64,000 nucleotides of DNA from Actinomycetota bacterium (lineage in GTDB: Bacteria > Actinomycetota > Acidimicrobiia > Acidimicrobiales > Poriferisodalaceae), in contig JABABU010000021.1 in NCBI GenBank assembly GCA_014238065.1, positions 1 through 64,000 of the forward strand. Direction: 5' to 3'. Under the pieces are notes generated by a model, which worked only from the letters and a program-made list of their open reading frames with translations, did no database searches and was not told the origin of the DNA. A program made the translations under genes and the position numbers. This document shows, one piece after another, positions 52,431 through 61,781 of the stretch (the first letter of the stretch is position 1; every line of letters begins with the position of its first letter).

Positions 52431-53732
52431 CTACACGTACCCGCGTAGTTTGGCAGCCGTAGCGACGCGCTCGATCGCGATTGCGAACGCCGCGACGCGA
52501 GGGGTGACCCCGTACTTCGCAGCTGCATCGAAAGTCTCGTCGGTGGCCGTCCGCATCCGCTTTCCAAGCCTCGTGTTGAAGTCCTCTTCTTCCCACGTGA
52601 ACTGCTGGATGTTCTGCGTCCACTCAAAGTAGCTGCCCGTGACGCCTCCGCCGTTCGCCAGCACGTCGGGCACGACGGTGATACCCCTGTTGTTGAAGAT
52701 CTTGTCGGCAATGGGTGTCGTCGGATTGTTCGCGGCCTCGATGATCCACTCGGCCTTGATGTCTTCGGCATTGTGTCGATTCAGTACCTCGCCGAGCGCG
52801 GCGGGGACCAGCACGTCGCACCTGCAGACGAGTAGGGCACCGGGCGCCAACTGATCTGCTTCGGTCAGCCCTACGACCGATCCGGTTACCGCATTTGCGG
52901 CGAGAGCAGCGTCGATGTCGATCCCGTCGGCGTTGTAGATGCCGCCGCCGACGTCGGACACGGCAACGATCCTGGCCCCTCGGGCCGCGAACTCCCGCGC
53001 CGCCCAGCTGCCCACGTTTCCGAAGCCCTGAATGGCGACTCGTACGCCATCGAGTGAGCGCCCGACACGTTCGAAGGCGCGCTGCGTGACATCGACGACG
53101 CCGCGGCCTGTTGCCTGCTCACGTCCTGGAGCCCCGCCCATGCTCAGCGGCTTACCGGTGACGATCGATGGCGTGTACCCGAAGCGCGCGCTGTAGGCGT
53201 CCATGAGCCAGGCCATCACTTGGGAGTTGGTGTTCATGTCGGGCGCTGGTATGTCGCGATATGGCCCGAGCACATGACCGATCGTCTGGGTGAAGCGCCT
53301 TGTCAATGCTTCGAGTTCTCGAAGGCTGAGTTCGCTGGGGTCGACGTTCACGCCTCCTTTGGCCCCGCCGAATGGCAGGTTCAGCAATGCGGTCTTCCAC
53401 GTCATCAGCGAAGCGAGGGCCCTCACCTCACTGATGTCCACGGCGGGGTGATAGCGAATGCCGCCCTTGTATGGCCCTCTCGCCCCGTTGTGTTGTACCC
53501 GATAGCCACGAAAGACTCTGAGTCCTCCGTTGTCGCAGTGGACAGGAACCTGGACGTCGGTCTCCCGATACGAGGTTTCGAGCACCTCGTACATCGAGTC
53601 GGCGAGCCCGATGACCTCCGCCGCCTCGCGAAAATACATCGTCACGATCTCGTCTGATCGTGGAACGAGTTCTACGTTCTCATCATTGGATTCTGATGTC
53701 ACCGCATGCGATCCTGCGACAGAGCTACGCAC
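52431..53732 (-). CDS. gdhA: Glu/Leu/Phe/Val dehydrogenase
   Basis: 433 residues. Substrate and catalytic region: ARGPYKGGIRYHP (KGGxR), LPFGGAKGGVNVDP (GGAKGG, catalytic Lys), PAPDMNTNSQVMAW and SMGGAPGREQATGRG; NAD-domain VRVAIQGFGNVGSWAAREFAARGA. The fold is the hexameric glutamate dehydrogenase type. It interconverts glutamate and 2-oxoglutarate; the cofactor preference cannot be read with certainty. It contrasts with the degenerate paralogue at 42.0 kb. Confidence 0.92.
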   Translation of the reverse strand: MRSSVAGSHAVTSESNDENVELVPRSDEIVTMYFREAAEVIGLADSMYEVLETSYRETDVQVPVHCDNGGLRVFRGYRVQHNGARGPYKGGIRYHPAVDISEVRALASLMTWKTALLNLPFGGAKGGVNVDPSELSLRELEALTRRFTQTIGHVLGPYRDIPAPDMNTNSQVMAWLMDAYSARFGYTPSIVTGKPLSMGGAPGREQATGRGVVDVTQRAFERVGRSLDGVRVAIQGFGNVGSWAAREFAARGARIVAVSDVGGGIYNADGIDIDAALAANAVTGSVVGLTEADQLAPGALLVCRCDVLVPAALGEVLNRHNAEDIKAEWIIEAANNPTTPIADKIFNNRGITVVPDVLANGGGVTGSYFEWTQNIQQFTWEEEDFNTRLGKRMRTATDETFDAAAKYGVTPRVAAFAIAIERVATAAKLRGYV

Positions 53733-53784
53733 CGCGTTGTGCCCAGCCTTGTCTGGAAGTCTTGCCGAATTACGTCAGGCCTGC

Positions 53785-54771
53785 TCAGGCGTTGTCGTCC
53801 TCAGCGACCTGTGCCGAACTGCGGTCACCAGAACTCACCGGGTCACGCATGGCTTCGACGATGCCGGTGACCGCACCGAGGACACCCGCAAAATCGGCAG
53901 GCACAACGATCTTCGTAGCCTGCCCGTCGGCCATGTTCGTCAGAGACTCAAGGTACTTGATGGCAAGCAGATCACTTGTGGGATCACCGTCATGAATGGC
54001 CTGGAACACAACCCGAGTGGCTTCGGCTTCGCCGGCCGCGATGGCCTCGATGCGGAACCGCTCGGCTTCGGCGATGGTTCGTTTGGCCTCGGCTTCGCCC
54101 TCGGCCTCAAGGATCTGCGTCTGCTTGATGCCCTCTGCCTGGAGAATGGCCGACTGCTTGTCGCCCTCGGCACGAGTGATCTCAGCTTCTCGGAAACCCT
54201 GGGCTTCTGTGACGACGGCGCGACGGGTTCGCTCGGCCTTCATCTGCTCGTGCATTGCCGAAACCACCTCTGGCGGTGGATCGATGCGCTGGATCTCCAC
54301 ACGAACGACCCTCACACCCCACTTGTCGGTGGCGTCGTCGAGGATCTCTCGCAAAGCGGTGTTGATCACATCGCGGGACGTCAACGCATCATCGAGCTGA
54401 AGGTCGCCGATGAGGTTACGAAGGTTCGTCTGTGCGAGTTTCGTGATTGCCAACACGAAGTTGGCGATGTTGTAGACGAGGCGCCGCGGGTCGGTCGGCT
54501 CGTAGAACACGACGGCGTCAACTGCGACGACCACATTGTCCTTGGTGATGACCTCTTGGGGAGGCACGTCGACGACCTGCTCTCGCATGTCGACGACCCG
54601 CATCGAGTCGATGAATGGGATGATGATCTGGAGGCCAGGCTCGACCGTTGCTTTGTACTTGCCCAACCGCTCGACGATACCTCGCTGGTATGGCCTGACG
54701 ATCTTGACGGCTGCCGCCAAGAAGATCAGCACCATCGCCGCTATGGCCACGAGGACGATGAGGAACGCCAT
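53785..54771 (-). CDS. SPFH/Band7 domain protein (stomatin-like, QmcA-type)
   Basis: 328 residues. One N-terminal membrane helix ([19 protein letters not shown]), then the Band7 core with [42 protein letters not shown] and [19 protein letters not shown] charged helical arm (about 190-265, rich in EA/R) builds rings or oligomers. C-terminal Lys/Val-rich end. It pairs with the NfeD gene (2-base gap), the usual Band7-NfeD operon. Likely role: membrane microdomain scaffold and quality control of membrane proteins. Confidence 0.93.
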   Translation of the reverse strand: MAFLIVLVAIAAMVLIFLAAAVKIVRPYQRGIVERLGKYKATVEPGLQIIIPFIDSMRVVDMREQVVDVPPQEVITKDNVVVAVDAVVFYEPTDPRRLVYNIANFVLAITKLAQTNLRNLIGDLQLDDALTSRDVINTALREILDDATDKWGVRVVRVEIQRIDPPPEVVSAMHEQMKAERTRRAVVTEAQGFREAEITRAEGDKQSAILQAEGIKQTQILEAEGEAEAKRTIAEAERFRIEAIAAGEAEATRVVFQAIHDGDPTSDLLAIKYLESLTNMADGQATKIVVPADFAGVLGAVTGIVEAMRDPVSSGDRSSAQVAEDDNA

Positions 54772-54773
54772 GT

Positions 54774-55277
54774 TCAGTCACTCCCTTCGGGAGCTGTTTC
54801 TTCGCTCCCAACAGACGCCTCGACCTGGGTCACGATGACCCGAGTCCCGCGCACTTCCACCACTCGGACGACGGCGCCGTCCGGTATCGCTGTTTGAGAG
54901 TCGCTTTCTGCATGCCACTCTTCTGCACCCAGTTTCACCCGGCCTGACTGCGTCGGACCTCCTGGGATTGCCATCAACACTGGTCCGACCTCGCCGAGAA
55001 GACGGTCTGCGCCGACGCCGACGGGCGTCTCGTTCTCCCCTGCAGATTTCTTCGACCAACGGAAGAACCATACGAACACTGCGGCCCCGAGGACGATGAA
55101 GACGACGAACTCGACTACCACCGGCACGCCCATGAAGGCGAGTACCACTGCGACAGCAGCTGAGATACCGAACGGCAGCAGGAAAAATGTTCCAGGCGCC
55201 ACCATCTCGCCGCCCAAGAAGAACAGCGAGGCAGCCAGCCATATCCAGCGCCATGTTTCCGGTTCCGTGTCCACCAC
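54774..55277 (-). CDS. nfeD: NfeD-family membrane protein
   Basis: 167 residues from GTG 55277, though the second GTG at 55274 has the better spacing to GGGAGG. Three or so hydrophobic helices (about 9-75) are followed by an OB-fold domain ([28 protein letters not shown], about 95-155). The short form without a protease domain (NfeD1b type) works with the adjacent Band7 protein. It is the upstream gene of a two-gene operon. Confidence 0.9.
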   Translation of the reverse strand: MVDTEPETWRWIWLAASLFFLGGEMVAPGTFFLLPFGISAAVAVVLAFMGVPVVVEFVVFIVLGAAVFVWFFRWSKKSAGENETPVGVGADRLLGEVGPVLMAIPGGPTQSGRVKLGAEEWHAESDSQTAIPDGAVVRVVEVRGTRVIVTQVEASVGSEETAPEGSD

Positions 55278-55442
55278 GAACCTCCCTTTTCACCCACGTA
55301 AATGAGATCAATTCGACCTCACCTTACGGTGGTTCCAACGCCATGGTGTGTCGAGTCGTTCCTCGAAACGTCGAGAATCGATTCGCACCCCGAACTCGGC
55401 TGATGTTTGGGGCTGGTCGCGGCCGTTGGTAGCGTCCCTCCG

Positions 55443-56294
55443 GTGTCTGAACGGTTATCGATCCTGACGGTCCACGCCCACCCCGATGACGAGAGTTCGA
55501 AGGGTGCAGGAACCATCGCGCGCTATGCCGCTGAAGGAATTCAGACCACGCTCGTGTGTTGTACCGGCGGTGAAGCCGGCGACATTCTGAATCCTGCCAT
55601 GGACCGTGAAGAGATCAAGGCCGACCTCGAGGAGGTACGCCGAGCAGAGCTGAAGTCGGCGGCCGACATCATCGGTTACGGCGAAGTCATCTGGTTGGGT
55701 TACCGCGACAGCGGCATGCCGGACACCGAAGAGAACGCTCATCCCGAAGCCTTCGCCAACGCCGATCACGACGAAGCGCTCGGAAAGCTCGTCGAGATCA
55801 TCCGTCGCGTGAAGCCGCAGGTGCTCATCTCGTACCCGGAAGATCAGAAGAGGTATCCGCATCCCGATCATCTCCAGGTCACTAACCTCTGCCTACCTGC
55901 ATGGGATGCCGCAGGCGACGCGTCCATGTATCCCGGTGCCGGCGATCCGTGGACGCCCCAGAAGATGTATTGCTCCATGTGGTCTCGTGCCCGCATGGTC
56001 GCCACGCACGACGAGTTCCTGGCTCGCGGGCTCGAATCGCCTTTCGGCGAGGGCTGGCTCGACCGGCCAGGGTCTGATCACAAGATCACTGCAACCGTCG
56101 AGGTCGACAATCGGATTCGTCGCGAGGCGTTGCTGGCGCATGGCACTCAGGTAGACCCGAAGTCCCCGTTCTGGTTCGGTCTTCCCGTCGAGGTCCAGGA
56201 CAACATTCATCCGTTCGACGACTACATGCTGATGAAGTCACGCATCGACGTCGAACCAAACGAAGAAGATCTGTTCGCGGGACTGAGGGACTGA
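55443..56294 (+). CDS. mca: Mycothiol S-conjugate amidase-like PIG-L enzyme
   Basis: 283 residues from GTG 55443. TVHAHPDDESSKGAGT gives the zinc and catalytic residues (HxDDE) and YPHPDHLQVTNLC the third ligand. Length and the KRYPHPDH, GGEAGDILNP and HPFDDYMLMKSR stretches match Mca more than MshB. Mca cleaves mycothiol S-conjugates to mercapturic acids and glucosaminyl-inositol, detoxifying electrophiles. It implies mycothiol in the organism. An SCP2-like gene follows after 1 base. Confidence 0.85.
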   Translation: MSERLSILTVHAHPDDESSKGAGTIARYAAEGIQTTLVCCTGGEAGDILNPAMDREEIKADLEEVRRAELKSAADIIGYGEVIWLGYRDSGMPDTEENAHPEAFANADHDEALGKLVEIIRRVKPQVLISYPEDQKRYPHPDHLQVTNLCLPAWDAAGDASMYPGAGDPWTPQKMYCSMWSRARMVATHDEFLARGLESPFGEGWLDRPGSDHKITATVEVDNRIRREALLAHGTQVDPKSPFWFGLPVEVQDNIHPFDDYMLMKSRIDVEPNEEDLFAGLRD

Positions 56295-56295
56295 C

Positions 56296-56685
56296 ATGGC
56301 AGAGATCGCCAGCGACGAGTGGCTCGCGGCCCTGGTCAGGACCTCAGCCGCGACTCCAGAGACTCCCGGCGTCGCCGGATCGGTCTCGTTCACCGTGGAG
56401 AATTCGCCGGCGGGCAAGGTGGGCTGGACCGAGACCATCGAAAACGGCGTGACGGTCAGTGCGGCAGCACCAGCCTCCAAAGGTGCTGACATCGCCCTGA
56501 TCGCGAAGTTCCAGGAGCTTGTCGCCATGCTCGAAGGTGGATCGAACCCGGCGGTCATGTTCATGCAGGGCCGGTTGAAGCTCACCGGCGACATGGGCAT
56601 GTTCATGACCCTGCTTCCGGCCATGATGAGCGAAGAAGCGGCCACTGGTCGCGCCGAACTCGCAGCAGCCACCGACCGCGGCTAG
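56296..56685 (+). CDS. SCP2 sterol-carrier-like protein
   Basis: 129 residues, the length of one SCP2 domain. GKVGWTETIENGVTVSA, followed by ADIALIAKFQELVAMLEGGSNPAVMFMQGRLKLTGDMGMFM, is the typical beta-sheet plus lid of SCP2-fold proteins, including the QGxLKxxGD motif. The fold binds fatty acyl chains or sterol-like ligands. It is one base after mca and may be cotranscribed. Confidence 0.85.
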   Translation: MAEIASDEWLAALVRTSAATPETPGVAGSVSFTVENSPAGKVGWTETIENGVTVSAAAPASKGADIALIAKFQELVAMLEGGSNPAVMFMQGRLKLTGDMGMFMTLLPAMMSEEAATGRAELAAATDRG

Positions 56686-56716
56686 CGCCAGCTCCGCGAG
56701 GCGTAACGTCATCCAG

Positions 56717-57919
56717 GTGAATGACGTCCAGTTTGCTGTGGTTGGTAAAGGTCTGTTCGGCTCGGCGGCTGCGCGGCACCTTGCAACGTTCTCTGAGTCG
56801 GTCGCCGTGATCGGCCCCGACGAGCCGGCGGATCGCAGAGCACACGACGGCGTCTACGCCAGTCACTACGACCAGGGGCGTCTGACGCGACGAGCGGACA
56901 GGAACCGGCTGTGGTCAGAGATGACCGAGCGCACCTTCACTGCGATGACAGAGCTCGAGGAGTTGACCGACCGAACCATCCATCGACCCGTTGGTTCGCT
57001 CACCGTGCACGCCGCAGGCGTGATCCCTCGCCACGCCCGCGAATGGTTCGTCGACGAGAGCCGAGCGCCGGTCGATGTGACTCACTGGGATGCCGATGAC
57101 GAGACCTGGCGCGATCGTTTTTCTATTTTCAGCTTTCCAGGTGGGTCGGTGGCCTACTACGAGGGCGCTCCGGCAGGTGTGCTCGATCCTCGCCAATTGG
57201 TCGCCGCGAATCTCGAGGCAGTGGCCGGCGCCGGCGGCCAAGTCGTGACTGAGATCGTCGAGACCATCGTCGAGACGCCGGACGGCGTGGAGATTCGGCG
57301 TCGCGACGGTCTATCGATCACCTCAGACCAGGTGCTGGTGGCGACGGGATCCTTCACCAATTTCTTCGATCTTCTGGCCAGGCCCGTGCCCACTTCCGTC
57401 GAGAGCGAGACCATCGTGCTCGCCACGGTGCCAGACGAGATTGGCGAGCAGTTGGCGAGCGCACCGGTCGTCTCGTTCATGATCGACGATCCACACATCG
57501 CAGACATCTACATGACGCCGCCACTCGTGTATCCCGACGGTCGCTGGAAAGTGAAGATGGGCGCCAACACCTCTGTCGATCACTTCCCCATGTCGGTATC
57601 AGATTCGCATCGCTGGTTTCGGGAAGGGCCGGAGTCGATCGACGAATTTGCTGACGTCGCAGCTGCAATGATCTCCGCAGTGAAAAGTATGTGGCGAGGA
57701 GTCGAATTCATCGAATTCGAGTTCGAGCCGTGCATCATCACCATGACGGCGAACGATCACCCGATCATCGATCGGATCAGTGAACGAACGTGTGTAGCGG
57801 TGGCAGGCAACGGCAGTGGCGCCAAGTCGTCCGTTGGATGGGGTCAGCTCGGAGCCGACCTTCTCGCACGGCGAGCATGGCCGGATTGGATCGACAGGTC
57901 GGTGCTCAGCGCTGGGTGA
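56717..57919 (+). CDS. FAD-dependent amine oxidase (DAO/sarcosine-oxidase family)
   Basis: 400 residues from GTG 56717. N-terminal FAD motif VVGKGLFGSAAARHLA (GxGxxG), the family VATGSFTNFFDLL and the C-terminal CVAVAGNGSGAKSSVGWGQLGADLL. EFEPCIITMTANDHPIID contains a Cys at the place where sarcosine oxidases attach FAD covalently. It probably oxidises an N-methyl or secondary amine with release of hydrogen peroxide. Substrate unknown. Confidence 0.85.
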   Translation: MNDVQFAVVGKGLFGSAAARHLATFSESVAVIGPDEPADRRAHDGVYASHYDQGRLTRRADRNRLWSEMTERTFTAMTELEELTDRTIHRPVGSLTVHAAGVIPRHAREWFVDESRAPVDVTHWDADDETWRDRFSIFSFPGGSVAYYEGAPAGVLDPRQLVAANLEAVAGAGGQVVTEIVETIVETPDGVEIRRRDGLSITSDQVLVATGSFTNFFDLLARPVPTSVESETIVLATVPDEIGEQLASAPVVSFMIDDPHIADIYMTPPLVYPDGRWKVKMGANTSVDHFPMSVSDSHRWFREGPESIDEFADVAAAMISAVKSMWRGVEFIEFEFEPCIITMTANDHPIIDRISERTCVAVAGNGSGAKSSVGWGQLGADLLARRAWPDWIDRSVLSAG

Positions 57920-57924
57920 GTGGA

Positions 57925-58998
57925 TCAAATTTCGTAGTCGTGGACCCGAAACACGTCAGCTGCATTCAATCCGCGTTCATAGTTGGCTGTCACCAGGGCA
58001 GTACCCGTCTCACTCGAGAAGTCGAGCTGTGCGATGAGCACTGAACCGAGCAGCACGAACGGGGCCCAGATCGTTTGGGCGATCGACATCATCTCGTCGA
58101 CGGAGAACCGTGGACCACCGCTGCCGGCAAGCGCGTCGCCGTATGCCTCGAGTAGATCTTCATGATGGAGTGTGAGTATCTCAGGGGTCACGTTCGTGCC
58201 GAGGAAATACACCACGTCGTACATGGGAGTGACCCGCGTCAGCACCTGCCAGTCGAACAGCACCACGTTGAGTTCATCGAAGAACATGTTGTCGAGGCGA
58301 AAGTCACCATGGACGATCGTGACTGGCAGAGCGTCAACCTTGTCGAGGAGTGCCAGCTTGTCGGTGGCCAGGCGAGCTGCAGTTGCCTCGAGTCGCTCGT
58401 TGATGAGTTCTGGCATCTCAGAGTGGAGGTGGTCGCGGGCCAACTCGTAGCCGCCGATCATCCCGGCGATCGTCTCGTCGTTGAACCTCGGCAGCCAGTC
58501 GAACTGATCTCCCCGGTTGCCTTGCCAGCGGGCATGGAATGGAGCAATGGCCTCCAGCACGGTGGTTGCCTGTTCGAGCGTGGCACCGACGCGCTGATCG
58601 ATTGTTGCCAGCGACCCTAGGTCCTCGAGCAGGAGGCAGAATTCGCCAGTCTCGACGTTTGCCGAGTTGTAGTAGCAGGTCGGTACTGGAATTTTCACCT
58701 GTGAAGCCATCTCGCTGTAGAACGCGGCCTCGCGTTCGTAGAGTCGGAGTCCGAGCCCGAGTGCCTTGCCGCCAGGGTCACCGATCGGAATCTTGGCGAT
58801 GACAGAGCTTGGCCCCGCGTCGTCGCGGTCGTACCCGAGTTCGAGTTTCGCCACTTCGCCGATGAAACCAACTCCTTCCGACAGTGGCCTGACTTCGACA
58901 GATGTCACTCTCGAGGAGCCGATCGCATCGCAGAGCGCCTCGGTGAGCCAATGCGGCGTCATATCGGCCATCGATTGCGGAATAGCGGTCATGTTCAC
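57925..58998 (-). CDS. Aminoglycoside-phosphotransferase-like kinase (APH/EcKinase-like)
   Basis: 357 residues. HGDFRLDNMFF (catalytic Asp/Asn, about residue 235) and LFDWQVL (metal-binding Asp, about 252) are the Brenner-type motifs of the phosphotransferase family; the N-lobe shows GVGFIGEVAKLEL. LEAIAPFHARWQG is typical of the acyl-CoA-dehydrogenase-linked or ecdysteroid-kinase-like subgroup. The substrate is not identifiable; antibiotic resistance is not implied. It lies downstream of the nuclease gene, 33 bases away. Confidence 0.88.
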   Translation of the reverse strand: MNMTAIPQSMADMTPHWLTEALCDAIGSSRVTSVEVRPLSEGVGFIGEVAKLELGYDRDDAGPSSVIAKIPIGDPGGKALGLGLRLYEREAAFYSEMASQVKIPVPTCYYNSANVETGEFCLLLEDLGSLATIDQRVGATLEQATTVLEAIAPFHARWQGNRGDQFDWLPRFNDETIAGMIGGYELARDHLHSEMPELINERLEATAARLATDKLALLDKVDALPVTIVHGDFRLDNMFFDELNVVLFDWQVLTRVTPMYDVVYFLGTNVTPEILTLHHEDLLEAYGDALAGSGGPRFSVDEMMSIAQTIWAPFVLLGSVLIAQLDFSSETGTALVTANYERGLNAADVFRVHDYEI

Positions 58999-59031
58999 CC
59001 CTTCGCTGCTCTGGTGAAAGTAGCCGCCATG

Positions 59032-59652
59032 TCAGTCGGCTCTGCTTTCGAGAACCACGTCAGGGCCACCGCACGCGCGCCAGAGCCCCAGATCGAGGCG
59101 CCTCGCGGTGGCTTCTGCGGTGTCGAAGTCGTCGGCGTAGAGGGTGTTCGGCGGGAACGGGAACGCGGCAGCGAGGCCCTCCTCGACCATCATCTTGTTG
59201 AGAAAGGCGCCGTCGGATGCGCGGTAGACGTATCCAAGCAGGCGGTCGAAACGATCTCTCGGCTCTGCGTCGAGTTCGATGTACACACCGTCGCCGGGGC
59301 TCAGCAGCTCGTGCATACGAGCCGAGGCCTCGTCGCCGAAGCATTCCGCATCGCGGAAGCCGCCGGTCTTCTCTGGGGTGTCGATGCCGATGAAGCGGAT
59401 CGACTCTTGTGTGCCGTCGAAGTCGACCTTGACCGTGTCACCGTCGATGACGAAGATCACGGTGCCGTTTCGCTCCATGGCCGTCGGCTGGCCCGAGGAC
59501 GAAGCGTCGACGGCAGGCTCCACCTCCGTCGTCGAAGAAGCCGTGGATTCCCCGGCCCCTTCATCGGAGTTCGCGTCGGCGGGAACGCCACAGGCTGATG
59601 CTGTCAGTCCGACGCTCAGCAGCGCAGCCGAGATGTGAAACCGCCGCTGCAC
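59032..59652 (-). CDS. Secreted thermonuclease-like (SNase) lipoprotein
   Basis: 206 residues from GTG 59652, directly after the thiolase stop. Lipobox SAC (Cys about 21) and an acidic, Ser/Thr-rich tether are followed by the staphylococcal nuclease fold: VIDGDTVKVDFDG, IRFIGIDTPEKTG (Arg, Asp, Glu of the active site) and RDRFDRLLGYVY. It cleaves DNA or RNA at the cell surface with calcium in typical relatives. A short C-terminal tail contains LWRACGGPDV. Confidence 0.9.
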   Translation of the reverse strand: MQRRFHISAALLSVGLTASACGVPADANSDEGAGESTASSTTEVEPAVDASSSGQPTAMERNGTVIFVIDGDTVKVDFDGTQESIRFIGIDTPEKTGGFRDAECFGDEASARMHELLSPGDGVYIELDAEPRDRFDRLLGYVYRASDGAFLNKMMVEEGLAAAFPFPPNTLYADDFDTAEATARRLDLGLWRACGGPDVVLESRAD

Positions 59653-60822
59653 CTAGATGCGCTCGACGATTGTCCCCGTGCCGAGGCCTCCACCGCAGCA
59701 CATGGTCACCAGAGCGTGCTGTTTGTCGGCGCGAACCAGTTCGTGCACGGCCTTCGTCAGCAGGACTGCGCCGGTGCCGCCAAGCGGGTGGCCGAGGGCG
59801 ATGGCGCCGCCGTTGGGATTGACGGTGTCCATGTCGGGTTCGAACTCGCGTGCCCATGCGATGACGACTGAGGCGAATGCTTCGTTGATCTCGGTGACGT
59901 CGATGTCGCCGATGCTGAGGCCTGTCCGAGCGAAGAGGTGCTTCGTTGCTTCGATCGGCCCTGTCAGCATCAGCACAGGATCAGAACCGACGAGGCAGGT
60001 GTCGACGACGCGCGCCATGGGCTTCAGGTCGAGTTGCCTGGCGCGTTCGGAGGTCATCACCATCACGGCGCCGGCGCCATCGCTGATCTGGCTCGAGCTT
60101 CCAGCGGTGTGAACACCGTCCTCGCGGGCCACGGGCTTCAGTCCCTGAAGCGATTCGAGCGTGGTCTCGCGGAGTCCTCCATCGCGGTTGACCCACGTGG
60201 TCTGACCCGTCGGTTTGTTCTCTTCGTCGAGGACGGCTGCCTCGATGGGGACGATCTGGGTCGCGAAACGATCTTCGCTCCACGCCCGAGCCGCCAGTTC
60301 TTGGGAACGCAGGCCATATGCGTCGGTCTCGGCCCGAGAGATGCCCCATTGGTCGGCGATACGCTCGGCACCCTCGAACTGCGTGGTGAACTCGTAGTGT
60401 TCGCGGTATCGCCAGGTCGATGGCAGCTTCCCTTTCTGGAATGCAGACCCGATGGGCGTGCGCGTCATGGTCTCGACGCCGCAACCAATGGCAGAGTCGA
60501 CGATGCCGGCGCCGACCAGGCTCATTGCGAGGCTCGTTGCCTGCTGGCTCGATCCGCATTGGGCGTCGACGGTGGTCGCTGCAACCTGGAGTGGAAAACC
60601 AGCACTCAACCATGCGTTGCGGGCGATATTGAACGTCTGTTCGCCGACCTGGCTGACGCATCCGCCAACGACCTGACCGATGATCGCAGGATCAACGCCG
60701 GTGCGTTCGACCACAGCCTTCTGCACATCGGAGAGCAGGTCGGTCGGGTGGACCGAAGAGAGTTCGCCGTTTCGCCGACCAACAGGTGAACGAACGGCGT
60801 CAACGATCACGATCTCAGTCAT
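59653..60822 (-). CDS. Acetyl-CoA acetyltransferase (thiolase)
   Basis: 389 residues from ATG 60822; an earlier in-frame start would overlap noncoding sequence. MTEIVIVDAVRSPVGRRNG is the family start; VDAQCGSSQQATSLA carries the nucleophile Cys (about 89), NPNGGAIALGHPLGGTGA the catalytic His and CCGGGLGTG the second Cys. It performs the thiolytic step of beta-oxidation or the reverse. The steroid-type subgroup is suggested by length and order but not proven. It is adjacent to the nuclease gene with no gap. Confidence 0.92.
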   Translation of the reverse strand: MTEIVIVDAVRSPVGRRNGELSSVHPTDLLSDVQKAVVERTGVDPAIIGQVVGGCVSQVGEQTFNIARNAWLSAGFPLQVAATTVDAQCGSSQQATSLAMSLVGAGIVDSAIGCGVETMTRTPIGSAFQKGKLPSTWRYREHYEFTTQFEGAERIADQWGISRAETDAYGLRSQELAARAWSEDRFATQIVPIEAAVLDEENKPTGQTTWVNRDGGLRETTLESLQGLKPVAREDGVHTAGSSSQISDGAGAVMVMTSERARQLDLKPMARVVDTCLVGSDPVLMLTGPIEATKHLFARTGLSIGDIDVTEINEAFASVVIAWAREFEPDMDTVNPNGGAIALGHPLGGTGAVLLTKAVHELVRADKQHALVTMCCGGGLGTGTIVERI

Positions 60823-60863
60823 GTGGAAAGCGTAACGGTGCAGGGTTCGAAGCAATCAACGAG

Positions 60864-61112
60864 TCAGCGACGTGTGATCGCATCGAGGAGGAAGAGCAAA
60901 CCGGCGGCGCCGATGCTGGCAACGAAGATCGACCAGATGGAGAAGTTGTCGAGGCCCCGTTGTCCGGCTGTGTTGAACAGGGCGCCGCCGATGAGGCCAC
61001 CGAGGATCCCGACGACCATGGTGAAAAGGCAACCGCTGCGGTCGGTCCGAACAATGATGCGTGCGACGGCGCCAGCGGCCAGACCGACCAGGAGCCAGGC
61101 GATGATGCTCAT
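60864..61112 (-). CDS. GlsB/YeaQ/YmgE family stress-linked membrane protein
   Basis: 82 residues with three hydrophobic helices and the pattern IAWLLVGLAAGAVARIIV, CLFTMVVGILGGLIGGALF and WSIFVASIGAAGLLFLLDAI. The GGxxGG and GxAxG helix-packing motifs match the family, which is associated with general stress and sometimes with a transglycosylase-associated fold. It lies 26 bases after a 55-residue small gene. Confidence 0.9.
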   Translation of the reverse strand: MSIIAWLLVGLAAGAVARIIVRTDRSGCLFTMVVGILGGLIGGALFNTAGQRGLDNFSIWSIFVASIGAAGLLFLLDAITRR

Positions 61113-61137
61113 GCGGCGACCGTGACCTCGGTGCCGA

Positions 61138-61305
61138 TCAGGCTGCCTCTGGTTCGTGGTGGACGGGGTCGCTGAACAATGGCTGTGAGGCTGCGAGTGC
61201 TTCCCGCGCGGCTGCGATTCCCTGGAATCCGCGCTCTCTCACTGCTGGCTCGAGCTTCCAGTCCCGGAGCTCACCGTCGATCAGCTTCAGCTGGCGTGTG
61301 TTCAT
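61138..61305 (-). CDS. Small 55-residue protein, unknown
   Basis: ATG 61305 to TGA 61138-61140. Starts MNTRQLKLIDGELRDW and ends in a His/Glu/Ala tail (FSDPVHHEPEAA). The frame has mostly G/C at third positions and a natural amino-acid mix (two helical stretches around KLIDGELRDWKLEP and GIAAAREALAA). It is just ahead of the GlsB gene on the same strand. No clear ribosome site. It is short, so confidence is limited. Confidence 0.5.
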   Translation of the reverse strand: MNTRQLKLIDGELRDWKLEPAVRERGFQGIAAAREALAASQPLFSDPVHHEPEAA

Positions 61306-61781
61306 GGGAGCCATTCTTCACAAGGGGTGGGACAGTTACGTCTTTCAACGAGGTCGACAGCGCGAAGGTTCCCGATTTCAGCGCTCGGGAGATGGGCTCA
61401 GAAGGAGGCGCCGACCGGAGAACCTGGCGTCTCGAGAGTGGACTGACGCGAACCGTCCAGACGCTGAGCCCCGGCAGCGACATCACTGAGAACTGCAACC
61501 GCTTCATGCGGGAGCTCCGCCTCGACGACAACCTCGGAGAGGGCGCCGTCAGCGTCCTGCGGCCACGAGGCTGTACGCGCGTCCGGAATGCGAGTGAGGT
61601 ACGCAGCGGAATCTCTCACCATGCAGCACGACGCTCAACTGGCAATGCTGCTCGGGGCGCTGTCGGATACCGAATGGCCGATGCCGCGCCGTGGCCTGAG
61701 CTGGAGGACTGAACTCAAAGCCGTGGAGGCGGTCGAACTACGGTGACGAGACTGCTCGTCAAGCTCTTGGAGTTCCACATG
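61306..61781. other. 476-bp region without a firm gene
   Basis: Holds short frames on both strands. A minus-strand frame at 61398-61622 (74 residues, MVRDSAAYLTRIPDAR...) and a plus-strand frame at 61621-61746 (41 residues, with TEWPMPRRGLSWRTELKAVEAV) look partly coding but have no recognised family or ribosome site. The end of the region carries the LLM gene's ribosome site (GGAG 6 bases before ATG 61782). Confidence 0.4.

Noticed and set aside
61179-61712. 177-residue plus-strand frame
   Set aside because: Contains a better minus-strand small gene (61138-61305) and shows no domain, so it was not called.
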